Notes: a model not told the origin generated them from the letters alone. DNA of 64,000 nucleotides from Takakia lepidozioides (GCA_030704615.1 CM060731.1:26414001-26478000); one strand, 5' to 3'. Numbered from the stretch's first letter, positions 9,984-19,589 are shown. Program-made: numbers and translations.

Positions 9984-10378
9984 CTAGCTTCCTGCCCCTG
10001 CCATAATCAAAGAGACAAGTGACACAACACCAGCTGGAAACACCTTTCCTGAATTTTTGTATCGAGAGCCCATCACAAACAAGAGAAGCCCTGAAACAGC
10101 AACACCGATAGAGGACGCAAGGACAGGGTTCGAGGGCAGGTTCAGATAGACATAATAGAGGATCAGAGCTGACCCTCCCCCTGACAGCAATGACTTACTG
10201 CTCCCAGACCAACAAGGACTGCATACGCCAAGGTCAGCTTCTGCGACATAGACAGCTTCATCTTTCCGTCACCACTTCCCTCTTCCTGTCCTCCCTCACC
10301 ACCGTTCCTGTTGCCTCCATTGCCCGACACTTGGGTTACATGCTCAGCCAGACCTTCAAAAACCTGGCCCAAAATTCA
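9984..10378 (-). pseudogene. FAX-like (TMEM14 family) fatty acid export protein, broken copy
   Basis: Two overlapping frames on the minus strand together give a plant FAX-type protein. The N-terminal piece has a Gly-rich run followed by SMSQKLTLAYAVLVGLGA, the first helix of the Tmem_14 domain. The C-terminal piece (10190-9984) has the remaining hydrophobic helices and the family motif MGSRYKNSGKVFPAG. FAX proteins sit in the plastid envelope and move fatty acids. At the junction about 11 family residues are missing, and the first piece continues straight into GTAAGT, a splice-donor-like sequence. This suggests a partly spliced or internally deleted capture. The C-terminus ends just after SLIMAGAGS, short of the usual tail. 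It cannot encode a complete exporter. Family assignment rests on the helix and motif pattern. Confidence 0.75.
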
Positions 10379-10439
10379 CTGGCTGCTCGGACACTGACAT
10401 GACCAAACCTCTTTAACTCCAATCAGCCTGCTGCTGAGT

Positions 10440-11170
10440 TACGATCTCATCACCAAGCAAAATCTATCCCAATGCCCAGTTGAGCTGCCAGTCTCGCATT
10501 CACTTTCCCCACCAAGGCAGCTGCAGTACACTGACTGTCTTAGCTCCCTCCATGACAACCTCCCGCATTTGGGCAAGTTCAGCTTCACGGACCTCCCAGC
10601 GACTTAGCAGCTGCTTCAGGTCATGGTCCTAGCTAGCGCATGCTGGGCTGCAACCAGTTGCAGATCCTTATCGTGTAGAAACCCCTTCACTGCTCTCTTT
10701 CCATCTCCTGATGCCATGCTCCATCCTCCAGCCACTTCACTTGTTTCAGGCACCCAGGTCCCTATGGGCAGGTCACATGCTCCTGTGCCAGCCAGAACAG
10801 TGACATTCGACCCCTTCGTCTTCAGGAACAAGCTGGTAGCTTCCTTGATGTCATCAGTTTCCTGGACACTTAAACGGCAGTATGGTCGCCACCTCTAATT
10901 GAGGCAGTAGTGGTGACGAAAGGAGAAGAGAACACAGGGAAAGAGCGAGGAAAAATAAGGGCGGAGAACTGCTCATGTCAAAAGGTCAAAGCCAAAGAGG
11001 TCGAAACATTGTGCGAAGGGGGACTGTGTTTCTGCTGCCCTCTCCCACTTCACGCAACATTCAGCGTCCAGAGAGTGAAGTCCCTCAAATTTAGAGAGTG
11101 AACCCACCGGCAACAGGAGTGCTCTCAAGCGGACATTGAGCGCCCTCCACTGACTCAGTTGAGTGTGCAA
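10440..11170 (-). other. Coding-like but broken stretch between the captured genes
   Basis: Minus-strand frames near 10831-10616 and about 10620-10450 look protein-like: a charged helical piece continues in another frame after a shift near 10620. No family is recognised. It may be the N-terminal part of the FAX-like copy or a third captured fragment. Confidence 0.3.
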
Positions 11171-11210
11171 ACCTTTCTGCTCATGCAGTTCCAGCAGTCA
11201 ATACTCACTC

Positions 11211-11702
11211 CTAGTGATGATGATGTTCATGCCCTAGAAGACCACCCTCTCCTATCACCTTCAACTGAAAGACTGGACTGCAGACTGAGCATTCATACTG
11301 TTTGTCCTTCTCCAGCTTGAACCATGTCACATCATGCTCATCCTCACCAACACCTCCTGAGCACCCAACTATCCGCTCATCATAGTGTGACTCCACAATT
11401 GCAGGGGCATCCTTGGTTCCAAAGGGACCACGAGGCGGATCCAGATCAAAGCGCTTCCCACCCGAGCGCTCCGCTTCCAACTCCTCCAGCTCAACTCTTG
11501 TTGCAATTCCAAAATCGCCCGAGCTGCCTCCTGCACTTGCCAAATCACGACTACGATGCAACCACCGCGCATATGAGAGACCCCGATGTTCTGATTGCTC
11601 CGCTTGCAGTTGCGGGTTACACAGCAATGTCGGTGGAGGCACACATGGTACACGCCTGGATGCAACCAACCGTGAGAGCCTGCATCCAGCCGTCCTCAAC
11701 AT
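11211..11702 (-). CDS. COX5B: Cytochrome c oxidase subunit 5b-like protein, intronless copy inside the retrotransposon
   Basis: Intact frame of 163 residues from an ATG at 11702. Residues 1-60 are Arg-rich and nearly free of acidic residues, as in a mitochondrial presequence. The mature part has the COX5b hallmarks: PRGPFGTKDAPAIVES, then DERIVGC, GEDEHDV and the zinc-binding ECSVC pair, ending in a His-rich tail as in plant COX5b. The subunit would sit on the matrix side of complex IV and bind zinc. Length is close to the plant family size. There is no intron and no stop, and it lies between the LTRs on the element's strand, as expected of a captured cDNA. Whether it is expressed from the LTR is unknown. 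The frame also stays open upstream to 11795, which is probably former 5' UTR. Confidence 0.85.
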   Translation of the reverse strand: MLRTAGCRLSRLVASRRVPCVPPPTLLCNPQLQAEQSEHRGLSYARWLHRSRDLASAGGSSGDFGIATRVELEELEAERSGGKRFDLDPPRGPFGTKDAPAIVESHYDERIVGCSGGVGEDEHDVTWFKLEKDKQYECSVCSPVFQLKVIGEGGLLGHEHHHH

Positions 11703-12040
11703 AGCGCCCCACTCCCTCTGGGCCTTGCCATCACACCACCAGCTGCCATCGATATATCCTCCGCAGCCGGCGACGCCCTTACAGTGGAAGCACACCTCGC
11801 CAATGCCAACAGAAATATGGGCAGACCACCATTACTCTCTCTTCTACCACACCATTGCGACTGGAGATGTGAGACGAACTCAAGCTAGAGCCGTTCTATG
11901 CTCCTTGCTTGAGCTGCGTACAAGACCATGACCATCTATATTATAATAGTGCTTAAAAAAAACAAAAACATCATATCTAGCTTAGCACTGGAAAACTAGA
12001 TAGTGCCCATCTCTCTCGAGTGATAACCAAACTAGATAAG

Positions 12041-12377
12041 GACACACACTCTCAACACAAGAAATATGCAATCCCTCAACATCACTCTTTAAGATAATAG
12101 TCGAGCCAGGGGCACCCCAAGCTATGGGGACTCCACCCCACAACAACCTACACTCCCATCATAAGCACACTCAGATCTGAAGAATGCAGGAGCTCGGTCG
12201 CGTAGGCTCAACTCGAGAGAGATGAGCTGCGCGACTGCCGCTCTCGTGAAGATAAGACAGACCAGGTGTCAAACTAAACTTGACACCTGATTTAACACTT
12301 GTCCTAAATCCAAGTGTTAAATACAAATAACTAGTTTTATTCTAGCTGTTTTCACACTGTGCTTATTTAACTTGACA
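12041..12377 (-). repeat. 5' LTR of the methyltransferase retrotransposon, apparently truncated
   Basis: Matches 1-337 with two differences. Homology stops at 12377, where unrelated hAT-like sequence starts. If the LTR truly begins at the polypurine tract near 425 in the left copy, this copy has lost about 86 bases of its U3 end. The inner border is uncertain. A TGG-starting candidate primer-binding site, TGGTTATCACTC, lies on the minus strand at about 12030-12019. Confidence 0.8.
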
Positions 12378-12505
12378 TGTACCTCGTGGAGCCGGTGTTG
12401 ATTGCTTTGCGGGAGTTTGATGAAAAACAACCAATAATGGGTAAAGCATGGTTGATATTGGAAAACCTTGAGAAGCACGTGCAATCCTTGATTTTCTATG
12501 GACGA
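12378..12505 (+). pseudogene. hAT-like transposase remnant (DUF659-like segment)
   Basis: The frame beginning with ATG across the LTR junction reads through LVEPVLIALREFDEKQPIMGKAW and a following helical stretch, then hits a stop. The pattern of two hydrophobic residues, a proline and an MGK-W block is like the segment before the dimerisation domain of hAT transposases. The upstream part is missing, so the retrotransposon may have inserted into, or recombined with, a hAT element. The match is short. Confidence 0.4.
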
Positions 12506-12514
12506 TGATTTGGC

Positions 12515-13252
12515 GGCAAGGACCGAGGATGCATTGATGACACCGACTCTGACTCCAACGGTTGGGATGGGTCCGATGATGTGGGCAATCCTCCACATGA
12601 CCCATATGAATTTAATGATGATGATGCTGCAATGCATCCATCCTTCGATGACCTTGTTGTTGATGAACTGCGACATGGTGTCATCCCAATTGCGGACCCC
12701 CTTCCCCCAGTGGAGCACACTCTCAACAATGAAGTTGAGGTCAACTCTCCCCCACCACGAGTTCCACGGACTGCGGGAAATGTGCAGGTCGAATCGTCGA
12801 ATGATGACAACCGGCCGTTATCATTCCTTCATCGACATCGTGCCCCTGTGACCCGTGCTTCATCTCACGCCGCTCCATCTCATGTTTCTTTTTTTCAAGC
12901 CGGTCCATCCCATGCTGGTCCATCTAGTCTCTCTCCCCCTCATGTAATTCCTTCCATCGCTACTCCGATCTTGGGAGATGCTTCTTCTGCTGCGGGACTT
13001 CTGCAAGTTGAACTATCGGATGACGACAACCGGCCATTGTCGTTTCATCTAGTCCGACGACGTCCGCATGTGAACCGTGCTCCCTCGACCCTCGCTGGTC
13101 CATCTCATGTCTCTTCCTCTCATGTCGCCCCTCTAATGTACGTGCAAGTAGTCTTCCTCATACGAGACCCGTTCCAAGGCCACCACGAAATCCGGGACAA
13201 GCCCAGAAACGACAGAGAATTGTGCAACCTTTTGTTGGTGACCGACCTGTGA
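12515..13252 (+). CDS. Unrecognised Ser/Pro/His-rich ORF
   Basis: Open frame with its first acceptable ATG near 12569-12581, continuing to 13252. It is acidic at first (Asp-rich around 12600-12680), then rich in Ser, His and Pro. One block, DDNRPLSF preceded by QVE-S, occurs twice about 75 residues apart (near 12785 and 13005), showing an internal duplication. Near 13130-13250 a different frame looks more protein-like and carries a basic KRQR cluster, so a frameshift is likely. No known domain is seen. It may be the C-terminal tail of the hAT-like protein or part of another element. Confidence 0.3.
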   Translation, partial: GKDRGCIDDTDSDSNGWDGSDDVGNPPHDPYEFNDDDAAMHPSFDDLVVDELRHGVIPIADPLPPVEHTLNNEVEVNSPPPRVPRTAGNVQVESSNDDNRPLSFLHRHRAPVTRASSHAAPSHVSFFQAGPSHAGPSSLSPPHVIPSIATPILGDASSAAGLLQVELSDDDNRPLSFHLVRRRPHVNRAPSTLAGPSHVSSSHVAPLMYVQVVFLIRDPFQGHHEIRDKPRNDRELCNLLLVTDL

Positions 13253-13315
13253 ACAGACCTGATACCCTAGATGGTATTCATGATAGGAGTAGAAATTGAC
13301 CAGAGAGACAACTGA

Positions 13316-14160
13316 ACGTACTCCAAGGACGACTACAGGTCCAACGGCCAATTGCCTCTGGAAACGAAAGAACAGATGGAGATCATGATGTACTGGGGGA
13401 CATGGGATGCTCCAAGAGAGATGCACGCCTTGGATGCGAAGACGTTAATTAGGGTTAAAGATCCGGTGACCTTTTGGGTGACATCCAACTGGGAAATAAC
13501 CGTGCGTGCTAGAGGCATACGGGATCCAGTCCAAAGGGAGATTTTTTGCCGGAACTTGCGAGGGCATTGGAGCTGTACCAGACAAAGATTCTTCCGATTG
13601 CCTGAGGATCCGTGGGTGCCAACGGAAAACGACCCATACAATCGCGGACCAATTGGGAGAGACCTATTTCTGAGGGAGTTGGAGGCCGCTAGCATCCGTT
13701 GGAAGGATATGAATGAGAGGTATTGGGTGCCTCGTCGAGATGAAGGGCCATTTCTTCCAGAGTTACGTAGAGACCCCCAGCAGGAGGAGGTGTTGGACAA
13801 TTTCAAGGCTGTTATCACGAGTGTTGTAAAGTATTGGCAAAACACATGGCGTGACCAAGTTGCCCCTATTCCAGGGGTGTTCTTGTCACAAACATATCAG
13901 ATTTAACTGAAAAATTGAATGAAGCCGTAGCAAGAGCGACAAACCCAGCTCTGACAAATGTGGAAGAGAGTCAGTACTCGCATAGAACGCTACGCATGAT
14001 GGCAAGGGTGGACCACACAACACTGGGTCCCTCTTTGACCACTCGAGCCCAGGCTCGAGCTCTCCGTACTGGTGGAGGCACGTCCTCTACACCCGGAGCA
14101 TCTTCATCAACATCTGGATATGACAACAACGAAGTAATAAATCTAGATGAAGATGACTAG
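13316..14160 (+). pseudogene. Unrecognised two-part ORF, frameshifted near 13910
   Basis: The first frame runs 13316-13906 with no stop and an in-frame ATG at about 13376. It is rich in Trp, Arg and Pro, looks globular and matches no family I know. The second frame, 13915-14160, is offset by a shift and ends with a Ser/Thr/Gly-rich tail and VINLDEDD, which resembles a SUMO-interacting motif (hydrophobic core followed by acids). The two parts sit end to end, as if one protein had taken a small indel. The 3' end is followed directly by 120-bp repeats. It is likely to belong to an unnamed mobile element. Confidence 0.4.
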
Positions 14161-14254
14161 AAAGGCTAGAAACGTAGGGAGTAGGCCAAAGGTCTCAGGT
14201 TGCGAAAACTTAAATGTGCAACCCACTGTATAGTCTACGTAATTTTTGGAAATA

Positions 14255-14640
14255 CGAGGTTCATCCTTTGAACCATTTTTGAATGACCTCATACTTGTTC
14301 GGTATTTGTTTGACGGCATGTACAATATACTGGCAAAGTTTCAAAACAATCAAAAATTACTGAATGAAGATACCATTGGTTCACCCATTGCAATATTTTA
14401 AATCGAACTCATACTTGTCCGGTACCTTTAAGAGGGCATGTACAATGCAATGGCAAAGTTTGCAAGCATTCAGAAATCGACACATCAAGTAACCATTGGT
14501 TCCTCCTGTGAACCATTTTTTATTGATCTCATACTTGTCCGGTCCATGTAAGAGGCATGTAGAACATACTGGCAAAATTTCAAATCATTCAATTTTTTTT
14601 TGATCAAGGAACCTTTGGTTTATCCTTTTCACCATTAACG
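14255..14640 (+). repeat. Family A repeat, three 120-bp units
   Basis: The block containing CTCATACTTGTCCGGTACC, followed by a GGCATGTACAA block and GGCAAAGTTT, recurs with CATACTTGT at 14290, 14410 and 14530. The period is therefore exactly 120 bases. Units diverge by roughly a fifth by eye. No coding frame is supported. Confidence 0.85.
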
Positions 14641-14649
14641 ATTAATCAC

Positions 14650-14920
14650 AAATAAATGAACAAACGAATAAATCGTTTGCCTCCAAATGATTTTGGTTCG
14701 CTTTGAGACATGGCCAATATATTCAATGTGCCATGGAAGAGGCCCCAGAGTAATATGAGATCAATCGAAATTCGTTCAATGGGCCAACGGATGGTTGCCC
14801 ATCCAAATGATTTTTGTTTGCTTTGAGGCTTGGCCAGTGTGTTCAATGTACCCTCTGATAGGTCCCAGTGTAATATGAGATCAATCGAAATTCGTTCAAT
14901 GGGCCAATGAGGCGTTCAGT
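14650..14920 (+). repeat. Family B repeat, two 120-bp units
   Basis: A second, unrelated unit carries TTCAATGGGCCAA, then GGATGGTTGCCCATCC and TTTGAG-CTTGGCCAGT. TTCAATGGG falls at 14774 and 14894, again 120 bases apart. Confidence 0.8.
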
Positions 14921-15189
14921 TGTCATCTGTTTTTTTTCATTGCGAAAAAGAAATCCTGTAATGTGTGCACGGCTATTGCACCCATTGAACGGATGTGGTT
15001 GAAGCCTCTCTTTTGCTTGCATGTGCTTGAACATGTGTGTGACACATGTGCGGAGACATAACAGACGAATAGATCATTTGCCTCCCCATCGACACCAAGC
15101 CATTTCATAATGTAATTGAATTTAAAATTATTTTAAGCCAATAAATAGGGGGTTTCTGGCAAATAGGGCCTTTCATTGGGGGTTTTCTG

Positions 15190-15400
15190 GCACGTATCGA
15201 TTTTGTTTTTGGCTCAATTTTGTTTTGCGGCTTCAAGCATCCCATTGCTACTCCCCCGCCAAAATTTGGACCAATCAAAAATGCCCCAAAAAATAAATGT
15301 TCTCTTCGCTCACTATTGCAGAACTCTCTATGAAGAGTGCATGAAGTAGAGCACAAATCAAGTTTGGAGTGCAAAACGGGCAAGAAACTGTGGTTTTGGG
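15190..15400 (+). repeat. Dispersed repeat C, copy 1
   Basis: About 200 bases including AACTCTCTATGAAGAGTGCA and a TTTTGGCT-GATTTTGTT block. A diverged copy lies at about 19095-19300 in the same orientation. Confidence 0.7.
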
Positions 15401-15499
15401 TCCAAATGAATTTTGATCACTCCCAAATTTGGCACGCACCAAAAATGGAATGAAAAACAAAACATGAGCACGAGAAACGCAGTCCAACACGTCCCAAAG

Positions 15500-15885
15500 T
15501 AATAATAGATCCAACAGAATACATTCAATGGGTGAACGGATGGTTGCCCATCCAAATCATTTTTGTTTGCTTCCAAACTTTGCCAGTACGTTTGAGACAC
15601 CTTCTCATAGGTCCCGGACTAATATCAGATCAATCAAAATTCATTCGATGGCTCAATAGATGGTTGGCCATCGAAATGATTTTGGTTCGCTTTGAGACTT
15701 GTCCAGTATATTCAATGTACTATGGAAGAGGCTCCAAAGTAATACGAGATCAACCAAAATTCGTTCAATGGGCCGACGGATGGTTGCCCATCCAAATTAT
15801 TTTCGTTCGTTTTGAGACTTGACCAGTGTATTCAATGTACCCTCTGATAGGTCCCAGTGTAATATGAGATCAATCGTTAACGATT
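15500..15885 (+). repeat. Family B repeat, three further 120-bp units
   Basis: The TTCAATGGG-type start falls at 15523, 15643 and 15763, with a partial unit after it. The spacing is again 120 bases. Confidence 0.8.
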
Positions 15886-15889
15886 AATC

Positions 15890-16045
15890 ATGAATCATCC
15901 AACAAGGGAACTGTTGGTTCACCCTTTGAACCATTTAACATTGACATCATATTTGTCCAGTAACTTTAAGAGGGCATGTACAAGACACTCGCAAAGTTTC
16001 AAATGAATCCAAAATCATTTGGCAAGGGAATGATCGGTTCACCCA
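15890..16045 (+). repeat. Family A repeat, single unit
   Basis: One unit with the CATATTTGTCCAG core at 15948, followed by the GGCATGTACAAGACAC block and a TTCACCC end. Confidence 0.75.
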
Positions 16046-16260
16046 AAGCCAATTCAGGGGCTGAAATTGCCATTTATGGGGCTCGAATTGCCAATTTGAG
16101 GGGCTGGACTTGCAATTTGAGGGGCTGAAGCTGCCATTCCAAGGGCTGCACTAGCAATTGCCATTGCACAGGCTACAGATGCAATTTGAGGGGCGGGAAT
16201 TGCCATTTCAGGGGCTAGAAGTGCAATTTGAGGGGTTGGAATTGACAATTTCAAGGGCTC
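16045..16260 (+). repeat. Minisatellite D with AATTTGAGGGGCT core
   Basis: Roughly ten degenerate units of about 20 bases built on AATTTGAGGGGCTGGAATTG. A shorter relative lies at 18360-18480, so the two flank the RING-like gene. Confidence 0.75.
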
Positions 16261-16616
16261 AAATTACAATCGTCGTCGTACCAGATGGAACTAGGTACAG
16301 CTATAACTTCTGTCACATGACGTGTAGTATGTTTCCATGGATATCCATGTTTCAGTTTGGGTACATGCATACGTGTACGGAAATAAAAATGGTGGAATAT
16401 GTGTACCCAAGAAAGGGTTTGGTGGTTGTGCGTGTGTTTGTGTTTCGTCATTACCTTTACATTGTTGATTTCCTATTATGGTTTCGAAAGCCACAAAGGC
16501 CAGGTGCAGCTCCCAACATTCATCTTCCCTTTCACAAATCCATGGGGAGTCGATACATGTGCTTTTCATCTGCCTCTCCAAACATACATACAGGTGCAAT
16601 GGGACCAACCTCCTAG

Positions 16617-16735
16617 TGGTCGCACCTATTTTTTTTAAAACAATAGTGCGACCACCAGTAGCGGTCGTCGCAACTGTTAAAATAAAAGAAAAATGTTGCA
16701 ACCACTCCCCTGCTGGTAATCGCACATATTTACTG
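16617..16735. repeat. Short hairpin array upstream of the RING-like gene
   Basis: Two self-complementary units with arms like TGCGACCACC and GGTCGTCGCA, separated by T- and A-rich linkers, plus one flanking half unit. The same unit makes the larger array at 21781-22220. Confidence 0.75.
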
Positions 16736-16780
16736 ATTTAATAGGTAGTAAGTTAGTACGTAGTAATGGGGGGGTTCCCT

Positions 16781-16786
16781 TATATA
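16781..16786 (+). promoter_or_regulatory. Candidate TATA box
   Basis: TTCCCTTATATAGCC lies about 45 bases after the hairpin array and 285 bases before the first frame of the RING-like gene. Spacing fits a core promoter with a long leader, but no transcript start is known. Confidence 0.4.
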
Positions 16787-17070
16787 GCCTCTCAAGGCGG
16801 TGGGATCCTTCTAGAAGCCCGCCGACCCTTGGAGCTTTCTAGAAGGCCCTGAACACATGTCAACCCAAACAAAATCAAGCTAGCTTGCATTCCTGCGCCA
16901 ACCCGCATTTCCGCCACAGGGCAGAGGAGGTACATACAACATTGTGGGGTCAACCGTTCGTCAACAACAAGGTCCCTTATTTATTTGCGGCCATGTTGTA
17001 CACATGGTTGATTTTATTGCGACTAGTGGATTGACAAACTGCCACTGCGAGATAACATACTAGACTATAC

Positions 17071-18299
17071 ATGTTCTCTGATATCCCAGACTTGTATATA
17101 CGTCAGGGGCAGGACATCGTACGGTTGGCTGGAAACGACGAGGTGGAAGAAGGAGGAAAGGCAGACCAACCTCTAGATTATATGCCGCAACAGGTTTCCG
17201 CAGCCAGGCCTTCAACGTCTGAGGTGGAGGGGGGCGAGGTACGCTCTCCGTTGGAAGAACAGTGGGCTACACATGAACAGCACATCAAGGACCTACACGA
17301 CATTGTTCATTTGCAACGGTGGAAAATAGCAAAGTTGCTGGAAAGAATGGGGTTGGGGACTCTCGACAGTGTACGCGGTGTGCTTCAGGACCCGAGGCCA
17401 ATCACCAACGAGCAAGACATATTGGCGCGTTGAATATGCCACCAATGGACATTGACCGCGTCATCGACGGGGTTGACTCAATCGGGCATGGGAATGAAGT
17501 GCAAACGCCTGAACTGGACCCGGCGAGGGTTGAGGAAGAAAGACTTGCGGCGGAGAGGGCAAGAAAAGGGAAAGACCCCATAGTGGAAATTGGGGAATGT
17601 TCAGCCGTGCAAATTACATCAGCCCAGGAACAGGAATTAGAGCAGCTTGTGGGGGAACGCGAGCAAGCTAGGGTTGTTGCATATCGGTACTCAAATGCCA
17701 TGCAAATCCGATCGTGGCCATGGTTGAAGGGGAATTGGCGGAATTGGGTGACATGGGCAGGCCATCTAGCATCGCGAGAAACACGGATAGAAAAAGCGCT
17801 GTCCTCCCTCCAACGTGCAGCACGTTTGTCGAATCGAAACATAGATAGCATCTATGCTAATTTGCAAAGGCATGACACTGTGCGTGATGTATTCACGTCA
17901 AAGTACACTGGATTCACCACATGGGGTGATGTGGATGCCATGTTTGAGCACTGCGTGCATACAATTTCCGATACCAATAAGAGCATAAACTGGGATTTGG
18001 AAGTAGAGGAGGAGTGGGATAGTAGGCCGAGGATGTCATCCAACATTCATGAGGATAAACGGACGTGGATACCACAGAGCAATCCAGCGTCATGGGTAAC
18101 AGATGGTACGGTGTACACAATGTGCCTAAACCCTTACGGACCGGAGGGAGACTATATGCTTGGTTCATGTGGCCATTGGTTCCATCCCACATGTCTCATA
18201 TCGGCAGCCATGCGAGCCAGCCAATGCCCTGACTGCCGTGGACCAATCCATCGACGTTTCTACGAGTTGTTTGGGTTGCAAGACCATATGCCCACGTGA
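17071..18299 (+). CDS. Coiled-coil protein with RING-like C-terminus, two overlapping frames
   Basis: The first frame runs 17071-17433 and the second 17319-18299, so an intron or a frameshift joins them; an ATG at 17435 could also start the second part alone. The middle is charged and helical, probably coiled coil. Near the C-terminus there is a cysteine-histidine cluster: one Cys, then LGSCGHWFHPTC, ten residues, and CPDC. This fits a RING finger in which the second zinc ligand is missing or replaced. RING domains usually act as ubiquitin ligases. The protein ends shortly after, with FYELFGLQ. Hairpin repeats and a TATA box lie upstream, and minisatellite D lies on both sides. It may be a mobile-element protein; I know no named family for it. 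Confidence 0.5.
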
Positions 18300-18359
18300 T
18301 ACGAGTACAACCGGTACAACATGCCATTGGATGTATCGCCTTACGATTTTTTAAATTGG

Positions 18360-18480
18360 GTTGAGGGGCGGCTGGGGTTGGTCATTTTAGGGACTAGCAT
18401 TACCAATTTTAAGGGCTTGAATTGCATTTTGAATTGTAATTCAAGGGTTACAATGGGCCATTGGAGGGCTAGAATTACCA
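18360..18480 (+). repeat. Minisatellite D, second block
   Basis: Degenerate units of AGGG-CTAGAATTACCA type, related to 16045-16260. No gene is seen between the end of the RING-like ORF and the 120-bp repeats. Confidence 0.6.
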
Positions 18481-18489
18481 AAGCAATGA

Positions 18490-19060
18490 CATCCAAAGTA
18501 ATATAAAATTATTTGATAGCGGAATGATTGGTTCACCCTTTCAACCATTTTTTGTTCACGTCATACTTGTCCGGTACTTGTAGGAGGGCATGTGGCTGAC
18601 ACTTGCAAAGCTTCAAAACACTGTAAAATCATTTGATAGGGGAACAATTGGTTCACCATTTCAACCATATTTTACTGACCTCATACTTGTCCGGTACCTT
18701 TAAAATGGCATGTGAAAGACACTTGCAAAGCTTTAAAGCACTAAAAAATCATTTGATATGTTCATGATTGATTCACCCTTTCAACCATTTTAGATTGACT
18801 TGAAACTTGTGAAAGACCTGTAAGAGGGCATGTACAAGACACTTGCAAAGTTTCAAATCAATTTAAAATTATTTGGTAGGGGGACGATTGGTTCACCCTT
18901 TAAACCATTTTAGATTGATGACATACTTCTCAAAGACGTGTAAGAGGGCATGTAGAAGACACTTGCAAGCAAAGTTTCGGAGCAATAAAATATCATTTCA
19001 TCGGGGAAGTTTCCGTTCACCCTTTCATCCAATTTTGAATTGAACTGGATTTTTACTAAA
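18490..19060 (+). repeat. Family A repeat, four to five 120-bp units
   Basis: The CATACTTGT core and its variants fall at 18562, 18682, 18802 and 18922, exactly 120 bases apart, with a decayed fifth unit near 19042. Confidence 0.85.
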
Positions 19061-19094
19061 TAAACTGATTTAGAGGGCATAGGATTGTGGGGCG

Positions 19095-19300
19095 CAATGA
19101 TTTTGTTTTTGGCTTGATTTTGTTCTGTGAGTTGAACCCTCACACCACCACATCTTTGCCAAAAAATGTACGTAAGAAAAATGTTTGGAAAAAAACGTTC
19201 ATCCTTTGCTCTATCCTCACTATTGTGGAACTCTCTATGAAGAGTGCATGAAGTTGAAGATAACTTCACCTTTGAGTGCAAATGAGGGAATAAAATGTGT
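19095..19300 (+). repeat. Dispersed repeat C, copy 2
   Basis: Diverged copy of 15190-15400, sharing AACTCTCTATGAAGAGTGCA. The order A, then C, is also found on the left side of the RING-like gene. Confidence 0.7.
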
Positions 19301-19589
19301 TTTGGATGTAGACGATGTCTGTTCATGGTGATATTTTGCATGCAACTCCTCATGTTGTTATCAAGCATATGGCTTCAGAATGGAATTAAAAACAATTCAT
19401 GTGCAGGTGAAAGGTTGTTTCTCCTTATAAATTTGAATAACCCATTCAAACAACTTTGTTGAAGTTCAACTTTGGTCCATATGTGCTTAAGTACGTACAA
19501 ATCACGTACACAAAGTTGCAAGCGAAGAAATAATCATTTGCCCCCCGAACGGCTCGTTAAACCTTTCAACCAATTTTCAATCATGAATC

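Larger units (their letters stand above)
1..12377 (-). mobile_element. Ty3/Gypsy-type LTR retrotransposon with methyltransferase, PHD finger and captured host genes
   Basis: The stretch from position 1 is repeated from 12041 at a constant offset of 12040, with only two visible mismatches in 337 bases (124/12164 and 220/12260). Both copies lie on the same strand, so they are the LTRs of one element read on the minus strand. Reading from 12377 leftwards, the order is 5' LTR, about 4 kb of non-retroviral sequence, gag, protease-methyltransferase, reverse transcriptase-RNase H-integrase-PHD, and 3' LTR. The integrase lies after the RT, the Ty3/Gypsy order. The left end runs off the window, so target-site duplications cannot be checked. 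High LTR identity suggests a recent insertion, although gag carries frameshifts. The unusual parts are the DNMT3-like domain, the PHD finger and the COX5b and FAX copies ahead of gag. The pairing of LTRs is seen directly; the family label comes from domain order. Confidence 0.9.

Noticed and set aside
14255-19060. CRISPR-like regular repeats
   Set aside because: Units are 120 bases, adjoining and diverged, with no unique spacers and no cas genes. The genome is eukaryotic.
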